Assembly (NCBI RefSeq): GCF_018324205.1
Contig: NZ_AP023356.1
Coordinates: 2,621,501 to 2,685,500 of the forward strand
Length of the DNA stretch: 64,000 nt
Origin: Actinoplanes ianthinogenes
Lineage (GTDB): Bacteria; Actinomycetota; Actinomycetes; Mycobacteriales; Micromonosporaceae
Direction: 5' to 3'
The notes below the pieces were generated by a model. That model ran no database searches. It was not told the DNA's origin and worked only from the letters and a program-made list of their open reading frames with translations. The translations under genes and the position numbers were made by a program. Positions 39,645-47,935 of this stretch are shown here, in pieces (position 1 is the stretch's first letter; each line of letters opens with the position of its first letter).

Positions 39645-41886
39645 GCGGTTCTACGGGGTCCGGCATCACGGGCCCGGGTCGGCCCGGGCGGTGGTGCGGG
39701 AGTTGGACGCGCAGCAGCCGGAGATCCTGCTGGTGGAGGGGCCGGCGGAGGCTGACGAGCTGGTGCGGTGGGTGGCTGACGAGGGGTTGGAGCCGCCGGT
39801 CGCGCTGCTGGGTTACGCGGTGGACGATCCGGGCCGGGCGGCGTTCTGGCCGTTCGCGGTGTTCTCGCCGGAGTGGCAGGCGATCCGGTGGGCGGTGGCA
39901 CGCGGGGTGCCGGTCCGCTTCTTCGACCTGCCCTATGCGTTTCGGGTGGGCGGCACGGCTTCAGGGGGGCTCGACGGCGGGGACGGGGCTTCTGACGTAC
40001 CGGAGGAAATGGGGGAAACGGCGACCGAGCAGCCTGCCGCGGCGCGGCCGGTGGATCCGATCGGGGAGCTGGCCGCGGCGGCCGGATATGACGATCCGGA
40101 GCGCTGGTGGGAGGACGTGGTCGAGCACCGTGGGGTGCCGGTGTTCGAGGCGATCGCGGAGGCGATGACGGCGATCCGCGAGGGCGCGCCGGAGGATCCG
40201 GACGACCTGCTGCGGGAGGCCTACATGCGGTCGGTGCTGCGGGAGGTCCGGCGCAAGCACGAGAACATCGCGGTGGTCTGCGGGGCCTGGCACGTGCCGG
40301 CGCTGACCCGGAAAGTCGCGGTCAAGGACGACACCGCGCTGCTCAAGGGGCGGCGTAAGGGGAAGGTCGCGTTCACCTGGGTGCCGTGGACCTATGGGCG
40401 GCTCGCCTCCTGGTCGGGTTACGGCGCGGGAGTGCGGTCGCCGGGGTGGTATCACCACCTGTTCAGCAGCGCGGATTCGGTGGTGCCGCGGTGGCTGGTG
40501 GACGCGGCCGGGGTGCTGCGCGCGGAGGGTGTGCCCACCTCGTCGGCACACGTGATCGAGGCGACCCGGCTGGCCGAGACGCTGGCGACGCTGCGCGGGC
40601 GGCCGCTCGCCGGGCTGGCCGAGGTGACCGAGGCCGCCGAGGCGGTGATGTGTGACGGGGAGCCGCTGCGCACCGAGCTGATCGCGCGCAAGCTGGTGGT
40701 CGGCGAGCGGCTGGGCGCGGTGCCGGCGGAGATGCCGGCCGTTCCGCTGGCCCGGGACCTGGCCGCCCAGCAGCGCACGCTGCGGCTCAAGCCGGAGGCC
40801 ACCGAGCGCACCCTGGAGCTGGACCTGCGCAAGGACATCGACCTGCGACGCAGCCGGCTCCTGCACCGGCTGCGCACGCTGGACGTGCCGTGGGGGCAGC
40901 CGGCGGCCGGGAGGCGCGGGACCGGGACGTTCCGCGAGGAGTGGACGGTGCGGTGGCAGCCGGAGTTCGCGGTGCGGCTGGTCGAGGGCAGCATGTGGGG
41001 CACCACGGTGCTGGCCGCGGCGACCGCACGGGTGGTCCGGCGGGCCCGGGCGGCGCGGAGCCTCGCCGAGGTGACCGGGCTGCTGGAGACTTGTCTGCTG
41101 GCGGAACTCGGGGAGGCGTACCCTGAGGTGCTGGCCGCCCTGGACACCCGGGCCGCGCTGGACGCCGACGTGCACCACCTGATGGCGGCGTTGCCCGCGC
41201 TGGCGCGGACCATGCGGTACGGCGATGTGCGGCGCACCGACGTGGCCGGGCTGGCCACGGTGACCGCGAGTCTGCTGAAGCGGGTCTGCGCCGGGCTGCC
41301 GTCGGCGGCCGGGTCGCTCTCCGACGACGCGGCGAAGCAGTTGCGTGACGGCATCGACGGCGTGCACCAGGCGGTCAGTCTGCTCGCCGATCCCGATCTG
41401 CGAGAATTGTGGCTGGTCACCGTGGAGTCGCTGGCCCAGCGGCCGGATCTGCACGGGTTGCCGGCCGGGCGGCTGACCCGGCTGTTGCTGGACGCGGGGC
41501 GGCTCGACGCGGTCGAGGTGCGCCGCAGGTTGCGGTTGCCGCTGACCGTGGGGACGCCGCCGGCGCACGCGGCCGCCTGGGTGGAGGGGTTCCTCGCCGG
41601 GGGCGGGTTGCTGCTGGTGCACGACGACGCGCTGCTGGGGCTGGTCGACGACTGGCTGGCGGATGTGCCGGCGGAGGCGTTCGACGACGTGTTGCCGCTG
41701 CTGCGGAGGACGTTCGGGACCTTCGAGGCCGGCGAGCGGCGGGCCATCGGGGAGCGGGTGGCCGGTCCGCGGGCCGGTGCGGCCGCGGCGGGGGCCGTGG
41801 TGATCGACGAGGAACGGGCGCTGGCGGTTCTGCCGGCGCTTGAGGCCCTGCTGGGGCAGGCAATCCGGGTCCGGGAGGACGCATGA
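39637..41886 (+). CDS. DUF5682 family protein
   Basis: 749 aa beginning with the family-typical FYGVRHHGPGSARAVVREL and LLVEGPAEADELVRWVAD. A central block has AYMRSVLREVRRKHENIAVVCGAWHVPAL, and the C-terminal half is helical. The His-His and Glu residues resemble those of TraB/EreA-like folds, so a metal-dependent hydrolase-like role is possible but unproved. It ends in an ATGA overlap with the next frame. Confidence 0.88.
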   Translation: MPERFYGVRHHGPGSARAVVRELDAQQPEILLVEGPAEADELVRWVADEGLEPPVALLGYAVDDPGRAAFWPFAVFSPEWQAIRWAVARGVPVRFFDLPYAFRVGGTASGGLDGGDGASDVPEEMGETATEQPAAARPVDPIGELAAAAGYDDPERWWEDVVEHRGVPVFEAIAEAMTAIREGAPEDPDDLLREAYMRSVLREVRRKHENIAVVCGAWHVPALTRKVAVKDDTALLKGRRKGKVAFTWVPWTYGRLASWSGYGAGVRSPGWYHHLFSSADSVVPRWLVDAAGVLRAEGVPTSSAHVIEATRLAETLATLRGRPLAGLAEVTEAAEAVMCDGEPLRTELIARKLVVGERLGAVPAEMPAVPLARDLAAQQRTLRLKPEATERTLELDLRKDIDLRRSRLLHRLRTLDVPWGQPAAGRRGTGTFREEWTVRWQPEFAVRLVEGSMWGTTVLAAATARVVRRARAARSLAEVTGLLETCLLAELGEAYPEVLAALDTRAALDADVHHLMAALPALARTMRYGDVRRTDVAGLATVTASLLKRVCAGLPSAAGSLSDDAAKQLRDGIDGVHQAVSLLADPDLRELWLVTVESLAQRPDLHGLPAGRLTRLLLDAGRLDAVEVRRRLRLPLTVGTPPAHAAAWVEGFLAGGGLLLVHDDALLGLVDDWLADVPAEAFDDVLPLLRRTFGTFEAGERRAIGERVAGPRAGAAAAGAVVIDEERALAVLPALEALLGQAIRVREDA

Positions 41887-42503
41887 ACGGGGATGTTTCG
41901 GGGCTCTTCTCGCACTCGGCCGAGGAGTCCTCGGCAGGGGCGGTGGAGGCGCAGCCCGCGGTGATGCAGTTTTCGCACCCGGCGCCGGAGACGGCGGGTG
42001 GTGTGGCCGCGCACTCGGTGGCGGCGGTGTTCTCGCATCCGCGCGCTGCGGGCTCGTCGCAGGCTGACGCCTCGGCGGGGGACGAGGTGGGCGGCGACGG
42101 CCGGGCTGCCGGGCGCGGGCGGGGCAGGCGAGCGGGAGGAGGCGGCGCCGGCTGGGCGGATGTCGATGCTCAGGGCGCGGCCGGCGGTGTCCGGCGCGGA
42201 GCGGGGCGGCGACGGGACACCGACGCGGCAGGGAGCAACGGCCGGGCGGGACGCGGACGGGACACTGACGCCGGCAGCAACAGGCAGGCGGGACGCGAGC
42301 GGGACACCGGCGCCGCCGGCAGCAACAGGCAGGCAGGACGTGGACGAGACACCGACGCCGCCGGCAGCAACAGGCAGGCAGCACGCGGACGGGACACCGA
42401 CGTGGCAGGGAGCAACGGCCGGGCGGGACGGGCTGCCGGCGCGGCGGGGCGTGACGGCGGCGCGGGGCGGCGGGGCTCGGGTGCTCGGAGGGGCGATGGC
42501 TGA
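41883..42503 (+). CDS. Repeat-bearing 206-aa frame overlapping the VWA gene
   Basis: Starts with an ATG in the ATGA overlap and runs into the VWA start at 42496. The N-terminal part has three FSH-containing motifs (LFSHSAEE, QFSHPAPE, VFSHPRAA). The rest is Gly/Arg-rich with 14-15 residue repeats of the form RGRDTDAAGSNRQAG. The strong third-position G/C bias and the coupling to both neighbours favour real translation. I do not recognise a domain; it may be a disordered RNA- or protein-binding linker protein, or an N-terminal extension of the VWA protein joined by frameshift. Confidence 0.55.
   Translation: MNGDVSGLFSHSAEESSAGAVEAQPAVMQFSHPAPETAGGVAAHSVAAVFSHPRAAGSSQADASAGDEVGGDGRAAGRGRGRRAGGGGAGWADVDAQGAAGGVRRGAGRRRDTDAAGSNGRAGRGRDTDAGSNRQAGRERDTGAAGSNRQAGRGRDTDAAGSNRQAARGRDTDVAGSNGRAGRAAGAAGRDGGAGRRGSGARRGDG
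42204..42434 (+). repeat. Tandem 45-bp repeats, about five copies
   Basis: Units of 42-45 bp containing GGCAGCAACAGGCAGGC and GGACACCGACGC recur about five times, with the outer copies reading GGGAGCAACGGCCGGGCGGG. Since the unit length is a multiple of three, the frame at 41883 reads RGRDTDAAGSNRQAG and the +1 frame also stays open with ATGRQDVDETPTPPA-like repeats that run into the VWA protein. Confidence 0.8.
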
Positions 42504-43680
42504 GCGGGACGAGGCTTCGCGGGAGCGGCTGCGGCGGTGGCGGCTGGTGCTGGGCGGGCCGGCTGAGGAGTCGCTGGGCAAGGCCGAGGGGCGGGACGGG
42601 CAGATGGACGCGGCGCTGGCCGCGCTCTACGACGCGGGTGGGGACGGGAGCGGGACGCCGGCCAAGCGGTCGGCCGGGCTCGGCGGGTCGGCGCCGAAGG
42701 TGGCGCGGTGGCTGGGCGACATCCGGGAGTACTTTCCGAGCACCGTCGTGCAGGTGATGCAGGCCGACGCGATCGAGCGGCTCGACCTGACCCGGCTGCT
42801 GCTGGAGCCCGAGATGCTGGCCGCGGTCGAGCCGGACGTGCACCTGGTCGGCACGCTGCTCTCGCTGAACCGGGTGATGCCCGACGCCACCAAGGACGCG
42901 GCACGGCAGGTGATCCGCACGGTGGTCGAGCAGTTGGAGCGCCGGATCGCGCAGCAGACCCGGGCCGCGGTCTCCGGGGCGCTGAACCGGGCCGCCCGGA
43001 TCAACCGGCCGCGGCACGGTGACATCGACTGGGACAAGACGATCAGGGCCAACCTCAAGCACTACCAGGCCGAGCACCGGACGGTGATCCCGGAGCGGCT
43101 GGTCGGATACGGGCGGCGGACCACCGCGGTGCAGCGGGACGTGATCCTCTGCGTGGACCAGTCCGGCTCGATGGCCGCGTCGGTGGTGTTCTCCGGGGTG
43201 TTCGCGGCGGTGCTGGCGTCGATGCGGTCGCTGCGGACGTCGCTGGTCGTCTTCGACACCGCGGTGGTGGACCTGACCGAGCAGCTCAGCGATCCGGTCG
43301 AGGTGCTGTTCGGGACGCAGCTCGGTGGCGGGACGGACATCAACCGGGCGATCGGGTACAGCCAGCAGTTGATCACCCGGCCGCGGGACAGCATCTTCGT
43401 GCTGATCAGCGACCTGTACGAGGGTGGCGTGCGGGCGGAGATGCTGCGGCGGGTCGCCGAGATGACGGCGGCCGGGGTGCAGGTGGTGGTGCTGCTGGCG
43501 CTCTCCGACGAGGGGGCTCCGGCTTATGACCACGAGAACGCGGCGGCGCTGGCGGCGCTGGGGGTGCCGGCTTTCGCGTGCACGCCGGATGCGTTTCCGG
43601 AGCTGATGGCGGCGGCGATCGAGCGGAGGGATCTGAAGGCGTTCGCCGAGCGCTTCACGGACCAGAAAGCGGCGGGCTGA
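42496..43680 (+). CDS. VWA-domain protein of the MoxR operon
   Basis: 394 aa from ATG 42496, which has GGAGGGG upstream. Residues 1-200 are helical; the VWA domain begins near 212 with an intact MIDAS motif DQSGSM (Asp221, Ser223, Ser225), Thr in GTQLGGGTDIN and Asp in ISDLYEGG. MoxR-VWA pairs act together in protein or complex maturation. The frame is open a further 500 bases upstream through the repeats, so a longer form is possible. Confidence 0.88.
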   Translation: MAERDEASRERLRRWRLVLGGPAEESLGKAEGRDGQMDAALAALYDAGGDGSGTPAKRSAGLGGSAPKVARWLGDIREYFPSTVVQVMQADAIERLDLTRLLLEPEMLAAVEPDVHLVGTLLSLNRVMPDATKDAARQVIRTVVEQLERRIAQQTRAAVSGALNRAARINRPRHGDIDWDKTIRANLKHYQAEHRTVIPERLVGYGRRTTAVQRDVILCVDQSGSMAASVVFSGVFAAVLASMRSLRTSLVVFDTAVVDLTEQLSDPVEVLFGTQLGGGTDINRAIGYSQQLITRPRDSIFVLISDLYEGGVRAEMLRRVAEMTAAGVQVVVLLALSDEGAPAYDHENAAALAALGVPAFACTPDAFPELMAAAIERRDLKAFAERFTDQKAAG

Positions 43681-43695
43681 GACGAGCCGGGCTGG

Positions 43696-43752
43696 CGGTT
43701 GCCGGCGGCGCAGCGGGCGGCGACGGTTATCGGTTGCCGGCGGCGCAGCGGG
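43696..43752. repeat. 22-bp direct repeat at the end of the kinase-like gene
   Basis: A 22-base sequence beginning CGGTTGCCGGCGGCGCAGCG is at 43696-43717 and again at 43731-43752. The second copy encodes the Cys-Ala-Ala-Gly-Asn-Arg C-terminus of the kinase-like protein; the first lies between it and the VWA stop. It looks like a short local duplication. Confidence 0.7.
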
Positions 43753-44311
43753 GGCAGCGGTCCGGGCAGGTGGCCAAGGGGCCGGCTGCGGACAGGCCAC
43801 TGTCGTGGAGGATCAGGTCCACGGTGGCATCGAGCGTCGACTCCTCCGGGACGACCCGCTCCCCGGGGACGCCCAGCAGGTCGAGCGGGTGGTACCACTC
43901 GCGCATCTGGTCGGCGGTGACCGGGATCGGCTCGGGGCGGCTCAGGTGCCGGCGGACCGTCTCGTCGAAAGAGACGTCGAGGAAGTAAGCGGCGGCCGGC
44001 CCCGGATGGGCGGCGATCAGCTCACGGACGGCGGGACCGTATCGGCCGGTCCAGAGGATGCCTTCGAGGACGACGTGATAGCCGCCGTCCAGCGCGGCGC
44101 GCGCCATCGTGGCGATGAAGGCCGGCGCCACCGGATCCGGGCCGCTGTCGTGTTCGCGCAGGATGATCCGGCGCAGGTGGTCCTGCTCGATCAGGGCGCA
44201 CCCGCGGCCGTAGCGGCGGCGGACCTCGCGGGCGGCCGTGGTCTTGCCGCTGCCCGAGTTGCCGCGGATGACGACCAGGGTCGGGTAAGGCCTCACCATG
44301 ACCGCAGACAT
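43727..44311 (-). CDS. P-loop kinase-like ATPase
   Basis: 194 aa. Walker A GNSGSGKTT near residue 17, then LIEQDHLRR, a YHVVLEGI segment as in small-molecule kinases, and a lid with ETVRRHLSRPE. The C-terminal CPDRCPRC could bind zinc. It resembles the zeta-toxin/chloramphenicol-phosphotransferase-like and nucleoside-kinase-like P-loop proteins; substrate unknown. ATG 44299 is a second possible start. Confidence 0.82.
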   Translation of the reverse strand: MSAVMVRPYPTLVVIRGNSGSGKTTAAREVRRRYGRGCALIEQDHLRRIILREHDSGPDPVAPAFIATMARAALDGGYHVVLEGILWTGRYGPAVRELIAAHPGPAAAYFLDVSFDETVRRHLSRPEPIPVTADQMREWYHPLDLLGVPGERVVPEESTLDATVDLILHDSGLSAAGPLATCPDRCPRCAAGNR

Positions 44312-44370
44312 TACCGAAAACTTCGGGCCAGGGCGTGACAGCCGCGCTCGATGTAACTAGCGTGAGCCTC

Positions 44371-45114
44371 ATGAATCCTTACATCTGGCAGGAGTCGTGG
44401 GATCGTCAGCAGTCCGCTTTCATGCCGGACCGGGAGCATCGGTTCGACGCGATGCTGACCGCGGTCGGCGCGGTCACCGGTGGCGCGCCGCCGCGGCTGC
44501 TCGACTTGGCCGGTGGCACCGGGTCGATCGGCCTGCGGACGCTCGCCCGCTTCCCGGGCGCGCGGGTGACCGTGCTCGATCAGGATCCGGTGCTGCTGGC
44601 CATCGCCGAGGCCTCGCTGGCCGGCCGGGCGACCGTCGTCGACGCCGACCTGAGCGATCCGGGCTGGCGGGCCAAGCTGCCGCACGACGGTTTCGACGCG
44701 GTGCTCACCGCGACCGCGCTGCACTGGCTGCCCGCCGAGCGGACGAGTGCGCTCTACGCGGAGATCCGGGAGCTGCTGCGGCCGGACGGGATCTTCGTGA
44801 ATGCCGACCACATGCCGGACGAGAACCTGCCGGACTTCTCCCGGCGCTTGCGCGACCAGGCCCGCTCGGAGCGGAATGCGCGTTACGCGTCCGGCGCCGC
44901 GACGTCGTGGGAGGACTGGTGGGCGCGGGTGGCCGCGGACGAGTGGCTGGCGGTCAAGGCGGTGGAGCGGCAGCGGATCTATCCGACCGGGCACGCCGCG
45001 GAGTGGAACCCGCCGGCGAGCTGGCATCTCGACGCGCTCCGGGCGGGCGGTTATCGGGAGGTCGGCGTGATCTGGCGCGGCGGGACCGACGCGGCGGTCC
45101 TCGGCGTCCGCTGA
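44371..45114 (+). CDS. Class I SAM-dependent methyltransferase
   Basis: 247 aa from ATG 44371. Motif I is LLDLAGGTGSIGLRTL, followed by VTVLDQDP, the acidic VVDADLSDP and the DAVLTATALHWL block. The remaining sequence carries Trp residues common in methyltransferases acting on small molecules. Substrate unknown. It converges on the DUF4142 gene, with a hairpin between them. Confidence 0.88.
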   Translation: MNPYIWQESWDRQQSAFMPDREHRFDAMLTAVGAVTGGAPPRLLDLAGGTGSIGLRTLARFPGARVTVLDQDPVLLAIAEASLAGRATVVDADLSDPGWRAKLPHDGFDAVLTATALHWLPAERTSALYAEIRELLRPDGIFVNADHMPDENLPDFSRRLRDQARSERNARYASGAATSWEDWWARVAADEWLAVKAVERQRIYPTGHAAEWNPPASWHLDALRAGGYREVGVIWRGGTDAAVLGVR

Positions 45115-45137
45115 GCGCACCACAGAACGGATCAAGC

Positions 45138-45160
45138 CCGGCCCGGTGAACCCGGGCCGG
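45138..45160. terminator. Bidirectional hairpin between methyltransferase and DUF4142 genes
   Basis: CCGGCCCGG (45138-45146) pairs with CCGGGCCGG (45152-45160) around TGAAC. Flanking GGATC (45129-45133) and GATCC (45165-45169) can pair outside it. It lies between convergent stop codons. Confidence 0.75.
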
Positions 45161-45173
45161 TCCCGATCCATCG

Positions 45174-45725
45174 TCAGCCCGCGCGGCCCCCCGCTCCGGC
45201 GTACCCGGCGATTCCCTTCGCCTCCGCGGCCTGTCGCAGCTCTTGCTGGTGACGCGAAATGATCGGCACCGCCTTCTCGGCCAGATCCGTCACCGCCTCC
45301 TGGTCACCCTGTTCCGCCTGCGCCGCGGCCATCTCGTGCGCCTCGCGGTGAGCGGCCAGCTGGGTCGAGATGTAGTACTCGTCGAAGGTGTCCGTCCCGG
45401 CCGCCTCATACCTCCTGGCCAGCGCCTGCTGCTCGGCGGTCGGCGTCATCGGCAGCGAGATCCGCAGCTTGCGCGCGGTGGCCGAGAGATCGGCGTCCAT
45501 GAAGATGTGATCGCGCATGAGGTCCGCAGCAATCTTCTTGACCGCCGGGTCGGCGGTCTTCTGGAAGGCGATCCGCCCGCCGGCGATCTCGGCGAGGTTC
45601 GCCTGGTGCGCCGCGCGCAGGAAGTCGATGTCCCGATCGGACGATCCCGCGGCCTGGGCAGCCACGGCCGGAAGGAGCAGGAGACCGGCCGCACCGAGCG
45701 CCACGGTCATACGACGAAAAATCAT
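45174..45725 (-). CDS. DUF4142 secreted protein
   Basis: 183 aa. The start at 45725 has GAGGAG six bases upstream; the ATG at 45731 abuts that site. A signal peptide ends near AAQAAG. The mature helical protein has the DUF4142 blocks FLRAAHQANLAEIAGGRIA, AADLMRDHIFMDADL, and HREAHEMAAAQAEQG, which form a ferritin-like four-helix bundle; conserved His and Glu residues suggest a metal or ligand site. Function unknown. Confidence 0.9.
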   Translation of the reverse strand: MIFRRMTVALGAAGLLLLPAVAAQAAGSSDRDIDFLRAAHQANLAEIAGGRIAFQKTADPAVKKIAADLMRDHIFMDADLSATARKLRISLPMTPTAEQQALARRYEAAGTDTFDEYYISTQLAAHREAHEMAAAQAEQGDQEAVTDLAEKAVPIISRHQQELRQAAEAKGIAGYAGAGGRAG

Positions 45726-45832
45726 ACTCATCTCCTCGAAAAGGTAGTTTTCACCCTAACGAGGACATGCGGCCGGCATCACCGTTTCGCCGCAAGTCGG
45801 GATCCCCGGCTCCGAGCAGTCCAAACCCGCGG

Positions 45833-46051
45833 TCACTGGGTCCAGCGCAGGAAACGATCAAAGAGGTCGGACGCCGGGGTGTGCGGCATGTCGCGGGCCG
45901 CCTCCTCGAGGAAATCCCACATCAGTACGGCCAGCTTCACCTGCCCGTGCTCCCCGACGAGACGAGCTCGCGCCGGTTCACAGGGCCACGGGTCGCCGCA
46001 GACACGACAGTCCCAGGACGGCCGGGCCGGCAGGTGCTCTTCCTCGGTCAT
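45833..46051 (-). CDS. Small zinc-ribbon-like protein, 72 aa
   Basis: From ATG 46051 a short protein with a CRVCGDPWPC motif near its N-terminus and a helical remainder ending FLRWTQ. I recall similar short actinobacterial proteins of unknown function. Cys spacing CxxCx5C is compatible with partial metal binding. The frame is open upstream but shows no better start. Confidence 0.65.
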   Translation of the reverse strand: MTEEEHLPARPSWDCRVCGDPWPCEPARARLVGEHGQVKLAVLMWDFLEEAARDMPHTPASDLFDRFLRWTQ

Positions 46052-46321
46052 AGCCGCACCACGCTGTGCCACCGATGGCCTCCCTCCGGGCCCCGGGCAC
46101 GCGGGACGGCCCCCGGATCCGCCCGCCAACGCACCCGTGCACCACACGATGCGCGTACCGAAATCCCGGGGTCAACCGGAAGCGGCCGGACCTCCCTCTC
46201 CGGGTGACGCGAGCGACCGGAACCCGACAGATCATGGCCTCTGCGGATTAGCCCATTTCCGCCGCTGATGTCCTGATATTTGGGAGCATGGAGGTTCATA
46301 CCTACGGTGGAGGACGGTGAC

Positions 46322-47041
46322 ATGGCCGATGACGAGTACGACCCCCAGCCTCAGGGCAGCCTCTACGCCTCCGCGGCAGCCGTCGCACCCTCCCGCCGCT
46401 CGCTGCGCCGCCGCCAGGCCGTCGTCGCGGTCGCCGGCGCGGCCGCCCTCCTGGCCGGCGGCGCCTTCCTCGGCACCCAGCTGATCGAGGTCCAGCAGCC
46501 CACGCTCCCCGAGCCGGCCGCCCTCGCCCCACAGACCCCGCCGTCGCCGTCCGCGCCGCCCACCGAGGAACCGCCACCGCAGCTCGGCGCCAAACCGACC
46601 CTGTCCGCGGCCCGCGCCAAGCTGAGTCCGATGCCCAGCCCGTCCCTCGACGCGGACGAGCTCGCGGCGTCCGAGGCCGCGGACGGCTTCCTGCAGCACC
46701 TCGCGCCGGCCAGTCCGGGCACGGCGGATCAGCAGGTCACCGAGCGGATCGAGGCCACCCGGGACGGCAGCATCCGGGTGACGACGGCCCGGTACGACCT
46801 GTCCGGCCGAGGACAGCTGAGCCTGCTCGCCGACCAGGGCACGATGGTCGGCTCGGCGCACTGCACCAACCGTGTCCGGTTCAGCGCCGGCGCGGCCGCC
46901 GCCGAACGCCCGCACCTGATGCTCTGCTGGCGCACCTCGCCCACCCGCAGCGTGGTGACGATGGCCGTGAACCGGGACAGCCGCCCGGCGGCGACCGCGA
47001 GTGTCGCGGTGCTGGAACGGGAATGGGCCGCGCTCGACTGA
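46322..47041 (+). CDS. Membrane-anchored paralogue A
   Basis: 239 aa from an ATG with GGAGG. A cytoplasmic tail of about 35 residues precedes a transmembrane helix (about 36-55), then a Pro/Ser/Thr-rich linker and a C-terminal domain of about 100 residues outside the cell. That domain has an RYDLSGRGQLS block, a Cys in SAHCTN and another in LLCWRTSPT near the end, a pattern repeated in the proteins at 47146 and 50036. I know no family name. Expressed next to a secreted subtilisin, so it may be a substrate or partner. Confidence 0.8.
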   Translation: MADDEYDPQPQGSLYASAAAVAPSRRSLRRRQAVVAVAGAAALLAGGAFLGTQLIEVQQPTLPEPAALAPQTPPSPSAPPTEEPPPQLGAKPTLSAARAKLSPMPSPSLDADELAASEAADGFLQHLAPASPGTADQQVTERIEATRDGSIRVTTARYDLSGRGQLSLLADQGTMVGSAHCTNRVRFSAGAAAAERPHLMLCWRTSPTRSVVTMAVNRDSRPAATASVAVLEREWAALD

Positions 47042-47145
47042 CAATCGGCTGAAAATTGCCCGATCTTGCCCCGATATGAACCTTTCTTCGAAACCATGGG
47101 ACCTCGTACCCGCGAAGGATCAGTCAACCCCGCGAAGGACATGAC

Positions 47146-47868
47146 ATGGCGAACGATGACGAGAACCTGCCGGCCTCGGAAGGTCCCCAGCAGCCCCGGC
47201 GCCGGCGCGGTCTGATCATCGCCACCGGCGCCGCGGCACTCGCGGTCGCCGGACTGGTGGCCCTGCAACTCGCTCCCGACCGGCAGTCGGACCTGGCCGA
47301 GCCGCAGACCCTCAACGGCCTGCTGCCCGATCAGTCCAGCTCGGCGCCCATCTCGGTGGCGCCGTCGACGGCGACCACCGACGACAAGCGAGGGGGCGCC
47401 CAGGGCGTGGAGACCGGGACGCCCACGCCGAAGCCCTCGAAGAGCATGAGCGTCAAAGAGGAGATCAAGGAGGCGCGCGAGGCCGCGGCGAAGGCGGGAT
47501 ACCCCCTCAGGCGGCCGCTCGTATCGAGGCCGAAAGCCCAGGCGAACGGTCCGGTCGAGGTGACCAACAAGGGCTCGCTCAAGGATGACGGCGCCACGCT
47601 GCGGACAGTCTCCGCCGAGTACGACCTGACCGGTCAGCGCGAGCTGCTCTGGGCTGCGGGCGAGCCGAAGAAGGTCGGGCCGGCGGAGTGCACTCAGAAG
47701 TTCCGGTTCGACAACGACAGCAAGCCGAAGGAGCGCCCGACCATGCTGCTCTGCTGGCGCACCTCGGACGCCAAGAGTGTGCTGACCGTGGCGGTCTCCC
47801 TCAAGGGCCGGCCGTCGGCCGAGAAGACCGTCGCCGCCCTCCAGCGCAAGTGGAAGCAGATGGGCTGA
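47146..47868 (+). CDS. Membrane-anchored paralogue B
   Basis: 240 aa from ATG 47146. The arrangement matches paralogue A: an N-terminal tail with basic residues, a transmembrane helix (about 22-44), a charged linker (SMSKEE-like KSMSVKEEIKEAREA), then the conserved domain (EYDLTGQRELLWA, AECTQKFRF, LLCWRTSDAKSVLTVAV). The two Cys residues are about 24 positions apart and could form a disulfide. It is convergent with the subtilisin gene, separated by a perfect hairpin. Confidence 0.85.
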   Translation: MANDDENLPASEGPQQPRRRRGLIIATGAAALAVAGLVALQLAPDRQSDLAEPQTLNGLLPDQSSSAPISVAPSTATTDDKRGGAQGVETGTPTPKPSKSMSVKEEIKEAREAAAKAGYPLRRPLVSRPKAQANGPVEVTNKGSLKDDGATLRTVSAEYDLTGQRELLWAAGEPKKVGPAECTQKFRFDNDSKPKERPTMLLCWRTSDAKSVLTVAVSLKGRPSAEKTVAALQRKWKQMG

Positions 47869-47880
47869 CGGAGAAGACGA

Positions 47881-47916
47881 AGAGGTCCGAGGTGGCGGGT
47901 GCCACCTCGGACCTCT
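47881..47916. terminator. Perfect 16-bp hairpin between paralogue B and subtilisin
   Basis: AGAGGTCCGAGGTGGC (47881-47896) is exactly inverted at 47901-47916 around a 4-base loop. It lies between convergent genes and is suited to end both transcripts. Confidence 0.85.
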
Positions 47917-47935
47917 GTCGTGCGGGGAGAAACGG

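Noticed and set aside
42204..42434. CRISPR-like or mobile-element repeat
   Set aside because: Units are contiguous 42-45 bp, keep the reading frame and have no unique spacers or terminal inverted repeats.
39961..43800. 1279-codon open frame on the minus strand
   Set aside because: It covers the DUF5682 and VWA genes in reverse and has low-complexity Pro/Arg composition without motifs.
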